Source of the DNA: a virus
Virus record (IMG/VR): IMGVR_UViG_3300025822_000018
Coordinates: 1-29,576 of that record
Reading direction: 5' to 3' (one strand)
DNA: 29,576 bases
Shown: in pieces, positions 16,422-24,096 of the stretch
Layout of the letters: each line of letters starts with the position of its first letter
Position numbering within the stretch: position 1 is the first letter of the stretch
Made by a program: the position numbers and the translations under genes
The notes under the pieces: generated by a model
What the model was told of the DNA's origin: nothing
The model's database searches: none
The model's input: the letters and a program-made list of their open reading frames with translations, nothing else

Positions 16422-17464
16422 TGAAAGGACGCAAAAGAAATATTCGAACTTGGATCAATCCCGAAGAACGTGAAGTATTAAAAGAAATGCGACACTTCCA
16501 AAAGTCATGTGAACAACAAGGATTGAATCCTGAACAAGTGAAACACGGTTGGTTCAAATCAAAAGAAACAAGTTTGTTCGTTAAGAATCCGAACTTCAAA
16601 AGTGAAGATGTTCAAAAAGTGAACGACCTGAAGGAACGAATTATTGAAGACCTTAAAGAACACGCGCCGAAATATCCGACAATAAAAAGAACGAAATCAA
16701 CTGAAGGACATCTTCTTGTGATTGACCCGGCTGACATTCACATCGGTAAACTTTGCAAAGCATTCGAAACGGGTGAAGATTACGACCAACAAATCGCGGT
16801 CAAAAGAGTGAAAGAAGGTGTTCAAGGAATATTGAACAAGTCGAAAGGTTGGGATATTGAAAAGATTCTTTTCATCGGTGGGAACGATGTACTTCACACC
16901 GACACACCGGACAGAAAAACAACTGCGGGAACACCACAAGACACCGACGGGATGTGGTATGAAAACTTTTTGACAGCTAAGAAGTTGTATGTTGACATTC
17001 TTGAAACACTTATTTCGGTTGCTGATGTTGAATTCGTTTTCAATCCTTCAAATCATGATTATATGTCGGGGTTCTTTTTGGCGAACGTAATTGAAACGCA
17101 TTTCAGAAACGCAAAAAATATTACATTTAATTGTTCGATATCACATCGCAAATATAATCGTTTCGGTTCGTCGTTAATTGGAACGACACACGGCGACGGT
17201 GCGAAATTTGCTGACCTTCCTTTGTTAATGGCTCAAGAATCAAAAGACTGGAGCGATACAAAACACCGCTACATTTTTACGCATCACATTCACCACAAGC
17301 AAAGTAAAGATTTCGGGTCGGTGTGTGTCGAATCATTGCGTTCACCTTCGGGGACTGATTCCTGGCATCACCGAAAGGGTTTTCAACACGCACCAAAAGC
17401 GGTTGAAGGTTACATTTTTCATAAGGAGTTCGGACAAATTGCAAGATTGACACACATTTTTTAA
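16421..17464 (+). CDS. Metallophosphoesterase
   Basis: The 347-aa protein carries the calcineurin-like metal-binding motifs in order: D105-I-H107 (PADIHIGK), G153-G-N155-D156, N211-H212-D213, H257-G-D-G (THGDG) and THHIHH at 287-292. Residues 1-95 form a charged helical extension that looks like a DNA-binding or oligomerisation part. Such enzymes in flavobacterial phages lie near replication genes and may process DNA ends or nucleotides; the substrate is unknown. It begins on the last base of the previous stop (TAATG) and is closed by a terminator at 17482, so it is the last gene of the lysis operon. Confidence 0.8.
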   Translation: MKGRKRNIRTWINPEEREVLKEMRHFQKSCEQQGLNPEQVKHGWFKSKETSLFVKNPNFKSEDVQKVNDLKERIIEDLKEHAPKYPTIKRTKSTEGHLLVIDPADIHIGKLCKAFETGEDYDQQIAVKRVKEGVQGILNKSKGWDIEKILFIGGNDVLHTDTPDRKTTAGTPQDTDGMWYENFLTAKKLYVDILETLISVADVEFVFNPSNHDYMSGFFLANVIETHFRNAKNITFNCSISHRKYNRFGSSLIGTTHGDGAKFADLPLLMAQESKDWSDTKHRYIFTHHIHHKQSKDFGSVCVESLRSPSGTDSWHHRKGFQHAPKAVEGYIFHKEFGQIARLTHIF

Positions 17465-17481
17465 GGTTCTTCACACCAATG

Positions 17482-17516
17482 AAAACGCGGATATTAAATT
17501 ATTCGCGTTTTTTTTT
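17482..17516 (+). terminator. Rho-independent terminator before early operon
   Basis: An 8-bp perfect stem (AAAACGCG / CGCGTTTT) with a 14-base AT-rich loop runs into a T tract up to 17516. It separates the late/lysis operon from the early genes that follow. Confidence 0.65.
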
Positions 17517-17517
17517 G

Positions 17518-17546
17518 TTGATAACTCAATATTATTATTATCTTTG
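17518..17546 (+). promoter_or_regulatory. Early-operon promoter (TTG-N18-TATCTTTG)
   Basis: TTG at 17518-17520 and TATCTTTG at 17539-17546 are separated by 18 bases, a full match to the Bacteroidota TTG/TAnnTTTG promoter. It lies right after a terminator and 24 bases before the ATG at 17571. It probably starts the replication-gene transcript. Confidence 0.65.
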
Positions 17547-17570
17547 TTGAAACAATTAATAATAAGCAAT

Positions 17571-17873
17571 ATGGAAAACAAGATTAAAGAAGTTCAACAA
17601 TACTTCAAAAGAAAAATCGTATCGGGAAAATACGAAGTTACAGAACACGGTCAATATTCGTGGGAATTAAAAATCGACGACTATCAATTCAGTATGTGGG
17701 TTTCAAACGGGTTCGAATATCTTTCGATTAAAGGATTCATGATTATACCATTGACCGAATCAGAACAAGAAACAATTTGGAAAAGAGTTGTTGAATTCAA
17801 AGAAGATAATTTGAAACTTATCATCAAGCGAAAAGAACAAGAACTTCAGGAACTAAAAAACAAATTATCATGA
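17571..17873 (+). CDS. Early hypothetical protein, 100 aa
   Basis: I chose ATG 17571, because the in-frame TTG at 17544 overlaps the promoter. The protein has a beta-sheet middle (…YSWELKIDDYQFSMWVSNGFEYLSIKGFMIIPL) followed by a charged helix with coiled-coil character (EQETIWKRVVEFKEDNLKLIIKRKEQELQELKNKL). It contains no DNA-binding motif I can name. As the first gene after the early promoter it could be a regulator or host-takeover protein. Its last bases overlap the next ATG (ATGA). Confidence 0.65.
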   Translation: MENKIKEVQQYFKRKIVSGKYEVTEHGQYSWELKIDDYQFSMWVSNGFEYLSIKGFMIIPLTESEQETIWKRVVEFKEDNLKLIIKRKEQELQELKNKLS

Positions 17874-18025
17874 ATAATAAGATAAACGATTTCTTTAATT
17901 CTAAGGTGGTAAAAACAGAATGGACGAACAAGTATACTATTAAAATACAATCGACCGTTAAACCGAAGAAAAAGTTCACGTATAACGAAATAGCCGAACA
18001 CATTTATAAACAATTAAAATCATGA
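17870..18025 (+). CDS. Small basic protein, 51 aa
   Basis: This small frame starts on an ATGA overlap with the previous gene and ends on an ATGA overlap with the DnaA-like gene, so it fills the space between two coupled genes exactly. The product (MNNKINDFFNSKVVKTEWTN…) is basic, soluble, and ends with a helix (YNEIAEHIYKQLKS). No family is recognised. The coupling on both sides makes it a credible gene. Confidence 0.6.
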   Translation: MNNKINDFFNSKVVKTEWTNKYTIKIQSTVKPKKKFTYNEIAEHIYKQLKS

Positions 18026-18360
18026 CTTTGAAAAACTGGGTTGAATACAAAAAACAAATAGCCGAAGGAATCCTTCCTGGTGTTATTGACATAATAGAAG
18101 AAGAAAAACTAAGGAAGCCGAATCGAACGCGACACATCGCACATCAAAGGTTTTTCTTAATGTGGTTTTTAAGAAGGAATACTGAAATGACACTTAGCCA
18201 AATCGGTAACTTATTCTTGAAGGATCATTCAAGTGTAATTCATGCGATAAAGTATCATGAAGAATCGGTTGAAATAAACGACAGAATTTATCAGTTGAAC
18301 ATTCAATCGATAAAAAAATTCCTGGAAGAACGACTTGATGAGATTCCACATTCCACATAG
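18022..18360 (+). CDS. DnaA domain IV-like DNA-binding protein
   Basis: The 112-aa protein contains the DnaA C-terminal helix-turn-helix: …RHIAHQRFFLMWFLRRNTEMTLSQIGNLF, then KDHSSVIHAIKYH at 67-79. The DHSSVIHA segment matches the domain IV signature (DHTTVLHA in bacterial DnaA) that contacts the DnaA box. No ATPase domain is present, so it cannot melt an origin by itself; it may direct host or phage replication proteins to the origin, or act as a repressor. Directly downstream, and inside its last codons, are repeated ATTCCAC boxes that share the CCACA core of DnaA boxes. It is followed, after the methyltransferase insert, by the primase-helicase gene. Confidence 0.8.
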   Translation: MTLKNWVEYKKQIAEGILPGVIDIIEEEKLRKPNRTRHIAHQRFFLMWFLRRNTEMTLSQIGNLFLKDHSSVIHAIKYHEESVEINDRIYQLNIQSIKKFLEERLDEIPHST

Positions 18361-18515
18361 AAAAGTGAAATTCAATACCCTTCTTTTTTTATAGGGTAAT
18401 TTTAAATCGTCCCCCAATTTTTGACGTGGCTATGTGGAATATTTAGAAAAAAACGTCTACAAGTCACGACAATATTGAATCGAAGCATTCCACATTGAAC
18501 GCTTCAAAGTGGAAT
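18343..18515. repeat. ATTCCAC/GTGGAAT box cluster, candidate origin or operator
   Basis: The 7-mer ATTCCAC or its complement occurs at 18343-18349, 18350-18356, 18434-18440, 18487-18493 and 18509-18515. The copies at 18350-18360 and 18430-18440 form an 11-bp perfect inverted repeat (ATTCCACATAG / CTATGTGGAAT). The last two frame a 29-base near-perfect palindrome (18487-18515) with arms ATTCCAC, GAA / TTC, GTGGAAT and centre CGC. The region is about 200 bases without a long gene. A separate TACCC…GGGTA inverted repeat lies at 18376-18398. The position next to a DnaA-like gene suggests iterons of an origin or an autoregulatory operator. Confidence 0.55.
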
Positions 18516-18533
18516 AAAACGGAATATTTTTAC

Positions 18534-18548
18534 AATTAAGCGGAATTA
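18534..18548 (+). repeat. 15-bp direct repeat, left copy
   Basis: AATTAAGCGGAATTA occurs here, 11 bases before the methyltransferase ATG, and again at 19537-19551, 5 bases after its stop. The two copies are 1003 bases apart and exact. Confidence 0.7.
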
Positions 18549-18559
18549 AAAAACAAATT

Positions 18560-19531
18560 ATGGATTTATTCGGGAATACAAAACAAGATTTATTAAATGA
18601 ATACTTTATCTATTGGAGAAAAAAGGGTTATCCAAACTATGAAAAAAATAATTATAATAATAAAAAAGAAATAAATAATCTTATAAATTTTAACGAAAAG
18701 TCTATTTATAAAAATAAGGTTTTAAAACAAACTATGCATTCTTGCGGTTTTTTATGGACATATTTTCCTCATTGGGTTGATGTAAGATATGGAAAACAAA
18801 AAACAATTAGGGAATTATGGAATGATGACGAAAAATTAAAAGAACTAATTAAAAAAACTTATGATTGGGAGTTGAAATTTGGAAGTGGATATATTACAAC
18901 AAATAGAATAAGACAAAACACAAAAGTTTATTTAAGTAAACAAAGCGTGAGTAATTTTAGACCAACAGTATCAAAATTTATTTACAATCAGTATGGTAAT
19001 AAGGGAATTGTTTGGGATATGAGTTGCGGTTGGGGGGGTCGTTTGTTTGGTTTTTTAGCTTCAAACTGTAAAAAATATATAGGTACAGAACCGTCCATTA
19101 AAACATTTAATGGATTAATAGATTTGAAAAATGATTTTAAATTAAAAGATATTGAATTATTTAATATTGGTAGTGAGCTTTATAAACCTAAAAAAGAAAG
19201 TTTAGATTTGTGTTTTACGTCACCTCCTTATTTTGATACTGAAAAATATAGTGAAGAAGAATCGCAAAGCTATATTAAATTTGAAACCATAGAAAAATGG
19301 ATAAATGGTTTCTATAAAAAGACAATTTTAAATTGTTTTAATGGCTTAAAAAAAGGAGGATACATGATTATAAATATAGCAGATACACCAAAACATAAAT
19401 GGATTGAAAGTGAAACTATTTTAATATCTGAAAGTTTAGGTTTTACGCTTATGGATATATTAAAATTAGAACTTTCTTCTATAAGTGGAAACGGTGCAAA
19501 ATATGAACCAATTTTCATATTTAAAAAGTAG
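18560..19531 (+). CDS. DNA methyltransferase (SPPY motif, N4/N6 amino type)
   Basis: The 323-aa protein has a SAM-binding motif I variant, VWDMSCGWGGRLFGF (about 151-165), and the catalytic TSPPYFDTEKYS at 220-231, typical of amino-group DNA methyltransferases (N6-adenine or N4-cytosine). LNCFNGLKKGGYMIINIAD follows at about 257-275. The N-terminal 140 residues may hold target recognition. No restriction endonuclease is adjacent, so protection of phage DNA from host restriction is the likely role. It is much more AT-rich than both neighbours (runs such as AATAATTATAATAATAAA) and sits between two exact 15-bp direct repeats, which marks it as an inserted unit. The precise target base cannot be read from motifs. 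Confidence 0.75.
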   Translation: MDLFGNTKQDLLNEYFIYWRKKGYPNYEKNNYNNKKEINNLINFNEKSIYKNKVLKQTMHSCGFLWTYFPHWVDVRYGKQKTIRELWNDDEKLKELIKKTYDWELKFGSGYITTNRIRQNTKVYLSKQSVSNFRPTVSKFIYNQYGNKGIVWDMSCGWGGRLFGFLASNCKKYIGTEPSIKTFNGLIDLKNDFKLKDIELFNIGSELYKPKKESLDLCFTSPPYFDTEKYSEEESQSYIKFETIEKWINGFYKKTILNCFNGLKKGGYMIINIADTPKHKWIESETILISESLGFTLMDILKLELSSISGNGAKYEPIFIFKK

Positions 19532-19536
19532 ATTAA

Positions 19537-19551
19537 AATTAAGCGGAATTA
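19537..19551 (+). repeat. 15-bp direct repeat, right copy
   Basis: This is the second copy of AATTAAGCGGAATTA (first at 18534-18548). It lies between the methyltransferase stop and the leader of the primase-helicase gene. A -7-like TACATTTA follows at 19556-19563. Confidence 0.7.
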
Positions 19552-19577
19552 TTTACTACATTTACAAAAAAACAACA

Positions 19578-21941
19578 ATGAAAATAAGTTTATTCAAAAG
19601 TTTATATTCGACTAAAGATGTTTCTTATAAGATAGAAATTGAAGAAGCACTTGAAAGAATTCGGAACGGTTCAAGCAAAGAACTAATCGAACAAATTAGA
19701 AAAGGCGACAAGGAGAAAAAGAAACAACTTCCTGCAGTATGTTTCAACGGAACATTCACAAGTCGAAACGACAACAGCTTGATTGAACATTCAGGACTTT
19801 GCGTTTTGGATTTCGACAAGTATCCGTCAACTCAATCGATGAACAAAGAACGTAAAAGAATCGAAGAAGATTTGTTTACATTTGCGGTCTTCACTTCACC
19901 AAGCGGAAACGGTTTGAAAGTTCTTGTTCGGATTCCAAAGTGCGACAAGGACGAACACAAACTATATTTTAAAGGAATCGAAAAACATTTTGATTCTGAA
20001 TACTTCGACGAAAAGTGTTCGAATGTATCGCGTGTTTGTTTCGAATCCTACGATCCGAAGATATTTATTAATTATGAATCGATTGAATTCACAGATAAAG
20101 CAATCGAAGAAGGTTATTCAGTCACCGAAAAAGTTCCGATTCTACCTTTGAACAATGAGAATGAAATCATTTCGCGTTTAATGAAATGGTGGGAAGGGAA
20201 GTACGGACTTGTCGAAGGTAACTGGAATAATAATCTCTATGTTTTGGCGGGTGCGTTTTGTTCTTATGGCATCGACGAAGATTTCGCATTGACATACATC
20301 ATTCAAAATGTGACCGGTTCAAGAATGCCCGAAGTTGATGTTCAAGCATTGACACGTTCAGCTTATAAAAGAATTCCGTTCGGAACGAAATACTTCGAAG
20401 ACAGCACAACCGTAAAACGAATAAAACAGAAAGTTCAGAAAGGCGATTCAGTTGAAGCAATTATCAAATCGTTTCCAGGAATAGACAAGGCAACTATCGA
20501 AGAAGTGAACGAAGAAGTAAAAAAAAATAGTTCAATCTTTTGGAATTCTACAATGAACAAAAGCGGTGTTGAAATTGTAACGGTCAATCCTTTCAAGTTC
20601 AAAACATTCTTGGAAGAAAACGGATTCAATAAGTATTATCCCGAAGGTGGCGACACACCTTTGTTCGTTCGACATGAACAAAATATCGTCAACACAACGT
20701 CGGTCGAAAAGATAAAAGATTTTGTATTGAATCATTTAGGTGTCAAACATGAATGGTCGGTGTGGAACTATGTCGCAAAGTCTTCAATTCTATTTAGTGA
20801 AAAGTATTTGAATATGTTGGATTCAATCGCACTTAAAATGCTTCAAGATACGAAGGTGTTTTGTTATCTATATTATCAAAACGGTGTCGTCAAGATAGGA
20901 CAAAAGAAGATTGACTTTTTAAGTTACATTGAAGTTGACGGATTCGTATGGCAGAAACATATTATCACACGTGATTATATTCATTCTAATGACCTGACAA
21001 ATGATTTTCAAGACCTTGTGTCGAAAGTATCGAACGACGATGTGACGCGCTTAAAATCGCTTGAAAATACAATCGGATATTTGATGCATTCATTCAAAGA
21101 CAAGACCGACCAAAAAGCAATTATATTAAATGACCAAGAAATTAACGACGACCCGAACGGTGGGTCGGGAAAATCTTTAATGTTGACCGCTTTGACATAC
21201 TTCAAAAAGATGGTTCAGATTGACGGGAAAACATTCGATCCAAGTCAATCACAATTCGTTTATCAACGTGTCGATGTTGATACGCAAATCTTAGCGTTCG
21301 ACGATGTCAAAAAGAACTTCAATTTTGAGCAACTCTTTTCACTTGTTTCGGGTGGTGTTACCGTGAACAAGAAAAACAAAGACGAAATATTTATTCCATT
21401 CGATAGGTCGCCGAAAATAATTATAACGACGAACTATGTGATAAACGGTTCAGGTGGTTCACACGACAGACGAAGACACGAAGTTGAATTCTTTCAATAC
21501 TTCAGTTCGAAACGTTCACCGCTTCAAGAATACGGTCGATTGCTTTTTGACGGTTGGAACGAATCGGATTGGATAGCGTTCGACAATTATATGATATCGA
21601 TAACACAAACTTTCTTGAATGAAGGATTGACAAAAACGATTTCGATTAATGCTGAAGTGAAACGATTCATTCAACAAACTTCAAAAGACTTTTTCGATTG
21701 GATTGAAGAAGGGAACATTCAAAAAGATTCAAGAATGTACACAACCGACACGGTCAAATCATTTCAAAACGAATACAAGTCGAACGACTTCTTGAACAAT
21801 CGAACGTTCTTGAACTGGGTGAATAAGTATTGCGAACTGAACAAATATAATCTAACCAAATCACGCGACACGGTCGGTCGATACTTTACAATCGAAACCG
21901 AAGAACCGAAAAAAGTCGAAGAAGATAAATGTCCATTTTAG
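19578..21941 (+). CDS. Primase-helicase (VirE_N/BT4734 plus SF3 helicase)
   Basis: From ATG 19578 the protein has 787 aa; earlier in-frame codons overlap the methyltransferase and repeat. Residues about 1-180 resemble the VirE_N/BT4734 domain, related to archaeo-eukaryotic-type primases: PAVCFNGTFTSRND, HSGLCVLDFDKYPS, FAVFTSPSGNGLKVLVRIP. A PriCT-like helical part follows (MKWWEGKYGLVEGNWNNNLY…). The C-terminal half is an SF3/D5-type helicase with Walker A NGGSGKS (about 525-532), Walker B QILAFDDV (about 570) and the sensor segment KIIITTNY (about 612-619), then an Arg cluster (SHDRRRHEVEFF). It probably primes and unwinds phage DNA. It is the central replication enzyme of the block. Confidence 0.85.
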   Translation: MKISLFKSLYSTKDVSYKIEIEEALERIRNGSSKELIEQIRKGDKEKKKQLPAVCFNGTFTSRNDNSLIEHSGLCVLDFDKYPSTQSMNKERKRIEEDLFTFAVFTSPSGNGLKVLVRIPKCDKDEHKLYFKGIEKHFDSEYFDEKCSNVSRVCFESYDPKIFINYESIEFTDKAIEEGYSVTEKVPILPLNNENEIISRLMKWWEGKYGLVEGNWNNNLYVLAGAFCSYGIDEDFALTYIIQNVTGSRMPEVDVQALTRSAYKRIPFGTKYFEDSTTVKRIKQKVQKGDSVEAIIKSFPGIDKATIEEVNEEVKKNSSIFWNSTMNKSGVEIVTVNPFKFKTFLEENGFNKYYPEGGDTPLFVRHEQNIVNTTSVEKIKDFVLNHLGVKHEWSVWNYVAKSSILFSEKYLNMLDSIALKMLQDTKVFCYLYYQNGVVKIGQKKIDFLSYIEVDGFVWQKHIITRDYIHSNDLTNDFQDLVSKVSNDDVTRLKSLENTIGYLMHSFKDKTDQKAIILNDQEINDDPNGGSGKSLMLTALTYFKKMVQIDGKTFDPSQSQFVYQRVDVDTQILAFDDVKKNFNFEQLFSLVSGGVTVNKKNKDEIFIPFDRSPKIIITTNYVINGSGGSHDRRRHEVEFFQYFSSKRSPLQEYGRLLFDGWNESDWIAFDNYMISITQTFLNEGLTKTISINAEVKRFIQQTSKDFFDWIEEGNIQKDSRMYTTDTVKSFQNEYKSNDFLNNRTFLNWVNKYCELNKYNLTKSRDTVGRYFTIETEEPKKVEEDKCPF

Positions 21942-21945
21942 AATT

Positions 21946-22209
21946 ATGGTAGTAAGAACGATATATTGTAAAGATAAAGACAAGATTGAAGCAAAGAAAG
22001 AAATATATGAAAATGGTTTTTGGACGATTGATTTTTTTTGTTCAAGTGGTTATCAAATTTTATTTGTAAATTCAAAAGGTTATAAAGCTGAAAGAACATT
22101 CGACAAAGAAGGCAACCAATTGACATATAAAAATTCGGACAATTTTTTTAGACTTCGAAATCAAGAAGGATATTATACAAGAAATGATTATCAAACCGAA
22201 CTATTATGA
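21946..22209 (+). CDS. Hypothetical protein, 87 aa
   Basis: This basic, aromatic-rich protein (IYCKDKDKIEAKKEIYENGFWTIDFFCSSGYQILFV…) begins 4 bases after the primase-helicase stop and overlaps the helicase start by ATGA. The predicted structure is mostly beta strand. It is more AT-rich than its neighbours. No family is recognised. Its position between two replication genes suggests an accessory role at the fork. Confidence 0.6.
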   Translation: MVVRTIYCKDKDKIEAKKEIYENGFWTIDFFCSSGYQILFVNSKGYKAERTFDKEGNQLTYKNSDNFFRLRNQEGYYTRNDYQTELL

Positions 22210-23417
22210 AACTTCGACAATATCAAATCGAATTATCGAATAAAGGTTGTGACATCTTGACCAAATTCGGAATCGTTTACTTCGCGATGCAAGTTCGAAC
22301 CGGAAAAACTTTGACAGCTTTGAACACCGCTGAACTATTCGGTGCGAAGAAGGTTCTATTCCTAACAAAGAAAAAAGCAATTGGATCAATCGAAAGTGAC
22401 TTCAAACAATTCGGGTTCAGTTTTGATTTGACCGTCATCAACGACGAATCAATTCACAAATTAACAGATGAATTCGACCTTGTTATTCACGACGAACATC
22501 ATCGCTTCGGTGCGTTTCCGAAACCTGGCAAAGCAACCAAGATGTTCAAGTTTAAGTATTCAATGCTTCCGATGATATTTTTGTCAGGAACACCGCACCC
22601 GGAATCGTTCAGTCAAATCTATCACCAGTTTTGGGTGTCTTTGTATTCACCGTTCGATGAAGTTTCGTTCTATAAATGGGCGAATCGATTCGTTAATAAA
22701 AAAATCAAACATCTTGGTCACGGAACGGTCAACGATTATTCTGAAGCGCGACAAGATTTGATTCATCCAATTGTCGACAAGTATTTCATTCGATTCACAC
22801 AAGAAGAAGCCGGGTTCGAAACTGAAGTGATTGAAAACGTTTTGAATGTAGAAATGAAGCCGTCAACCTACGCGATGTGTGAACGACTTAAAAAGGATTT
22901 AGTTCTTGAGGGTTCTGAAGAAGTTGTTCTTGCCGATACGGGTGTGAAACTTATGCAGAAACTACATCAACTCTATTCGGGAACGGTGAAGTTCGAATCG
23001 GGCAATCGAAAAGTCATCGACTATTCAAAAGCCGAATTCATTCGTGACCGTTTCAAAGGTGTCAAGGTTGCAATCTTTTATAAATTCAAAGCCGAATTCG
23101 ATATGTTGACAGAAATATTCGGTGACAATCTTTGTTCAGATGTTGAAGAATTCAATTCAAGCGATAAGAACATAGCACTTCAAATCGTTTCAGGTCGTGA
23201 AGGAATCAATTTGTCATCGGCAAAGTATCTTGTCTATTTGAATATAGATTTCAGCGCGGTGAGTTACTGGCAAAGTCGCGACCGACTGACAACGATGAAT
23301 CGAAAATCAAACGAAGTGTTTTGGTTGTTCGCTGAACGTGGAATCGAATCGAAGATATATCAAACAGTCAAGAAAAAGAAAGACTTCACATTGTCAGTAT
23401 TCAAAAAAATTATGTAA
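22206..23417 (+). CDS. SF2 helicase, SNF2-like
   Basis: The 403-aa protein shows SF2 motifs in order: an LRQYQIEL opening, Walker A RTGKT at 31-35, the DEHH box at 96-99 (VIHDEHHRFG), SGTP at 127-130 (motif III), REGINLSSA at about 331-339 (motif V) and YWQSRDRLTTMNRKSN at about 354-369 (motif VI variant). The order and the 'M.vRTGKT' start are as in phage SNF2-type helicases. The final Arg of motif VI is displaced relative to the standard QxxGRxxR, which should be noted. It is about 400 aa long, shorter than cellular remodelers. It probably acts in replication or recombination with the VRR-NUC nuclease 10 bases downstream. Confidence 0.85.
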   Translation: MKLRQYQIELSNKGCDILTKFGIVYFAMQVRTGKTLTALNTAELFGAKKVLFLTKKKAIGSIESDFKQFGFSFDLTVINDESIHKLTDEFDLVIHDEHHRFGAFPKPGKATKMFKFKYSMLPMIFLSGTPHPESFSQIYHQFWVSLYSPFDEVSFYKWANRFVNKKIKHLGHGTVNDYSEARQDLIHPIVDKYFIRFTQEEAGFETEVIENVLNVEMKPSTYAMCERLKKDLVLEGSEEVVLADTGVKLMQKLHQLYSGTVKFESGNRKVIDYSKAEFIRDRFKGVKVAIFYKFKAEFDMLTEIFGDNLCSDVEEFNSSDKNIALQIVSGREGINLSSAKYLVYLNIDFSAVSYWQSRDRLTTMNRKSNEVFWLFAERGIESKIYQTVKKKKDFTLSVFKKIM

Positions 23418-23427
23418 ATTGCGAATT

Positions 23428-23673
23428 ATGACAGAAAGTAAATATCAAACTAAGATAATCAAAGAAATGGAATCGAACGGTTGGTTCGTTCTGAACTTAA
23501 TCAAGACGAATAAGAACGGAATACCCGACTTGCTTTGTTTGAAGAAAGGACGCGAACCGAAATTCATTGAAGTCAAAGCAAAGAACGGAATCGTTTCGAA
23601 ACTTCAAGAATATAGATTGAAAGAATTGAACGAACTCGGTTTCGATGCGATGATAAAACGATGTGAAGAATGA
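23428..23673 (+). CDS. VRR-NUC endonuclease
   Basis: I chose ATG 23428, since earlier frame codons overlap the helicase. The 81-aa product is a complete VRR-NUC domain: an N-terminal helix (ESKYQTKIIKEMESNGWFVLNLI), GIPDLLCL with Asp34, and FIEVKAKNG with Glu48 and Lys50, then a C-terminal helix pair. These are the PD-(D/E)XK-type active-site residues. Stand-alone VRR-NUC enzymes in phages cut branched DNA such as recombination or replication intermediates. It follows the helicase by 10 bases and overlaps the next gene by ATGA. Confidence 0.85.
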   Translation: MTESKYQTKIIKEMESNGWFVLNLIKTNKNGIPDLLCLKKGREPKFIEVKAKNGIVSKLQEYRLKELNELGFDAMIKRCEE

Positions 23674-23993
23674 TTCAGCTACCAACAATTCAAGCGAATG
23701 CATTGAAAATAGTATTCGAAGAACAATTCGATCCTGAAGAAATCTATTTCGAATATGTTGACCTTGATGAAATCTTCAATGTCTTAATCGGTGGCGAAGT
23801 CGATTCGCATTTTTACGATATGCTTGAAGCCACAGCAAAGGTCGATGAATTTAATCGCGGGTTCATGGTCATGATTTATGAATATATCGACACGATACGA
23901 ATTGAATCGGTTGAATTAGAGTTCTTCGAACTGGCGAACAACTGCAAAGAATTAAACAAACGAATCAAAAAAATAATTAAGGATAATGAATAA
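23670..23993 (+). CDS. Acidic hypothetical protein, 107 aa
   Basis: This very acidic protein (DPEEIYFEYVDLDEIF…DTIRIESVELEFFELANNCKELNKRIKKII) has a basic C-terminal helix and no recognised family. It overlaps the nuclease stop (ATGA). Fifteen of sixteen glutamates use GAA, so it is the last gene with the central-block codon pattern. Its stop lies 8 bases before the first of the two bipartite hairpins. A protein inhibitor or a DNA-mimic-like role is conceivable from charge, but unproven. Confidence 0.6.
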   Translation: MIQLPTIQANALKIVFEEQFDPEEIYFEYVDLDEIFNVLIGGEVDSHFYDMLEATAKVDEFNRGFMVMIYEYIDTIRIESVELEFFELANNCKELNKRIKKIIKDNE

Positions 23994-24000
23994 GATAGTA

Positions 24001-24067
24001 TATTAATGCTAACGTTGAGTATATAAGCCGTTTTTTTTATGGCTTATATACATTGTTAGCATTAGTA
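24001..24067. repeat. Bipartite hairpin, left of methyltransferase cassette
   Basis: An outer stem of 13 bp (TATTAATGCTAAC / GTTAGCATTAGTA, one G-U) and an inner perfect 10-bp stem (TATATAAGCC / GGCTTATATA) are separated by an internal loop of 6 and 4 bases, with an apical loop of 11 bases containing eight T. The 5' arm TATTAATGCTAACG recurs at 24580-24593. It may act as terminator for the early operon or as a recombination site. Confidence 0.7.
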
Positions 24068-24096
24068 CGGATTAATTAACTAAAAATATAAATAAA

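Larger units (their letters stand above)
4741..23993. other. Central block with distinct codon use
   Basis: The genes from 4758 to 23993, apart from the methyltransferase insert (18560-19531), share a style unlike the flanks. Glutamate is nearly always GAA: 9 of 9 in 4758-5033 and 15 of 16 in 23670-23993. In the flanks GAG is common: 7 of 8 in 670-873, 12 of 23 in 28138-28980. The left change point lies between about 3841 and 4758; the BspA gene is too poor in Glu to decide. The right one is close to the hairpin at 24001. The block has its own capsid, portal, tail, lysis and replication genes but no terminase. Confidence 0.65.

Noticed and set aside
18376-18398. TACCC…GGGTA hairpin as terminator of the DnaA-like gene
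   Set aside because: The stem is only 5 bp, and the T run lies in the loop instead of after the stem.
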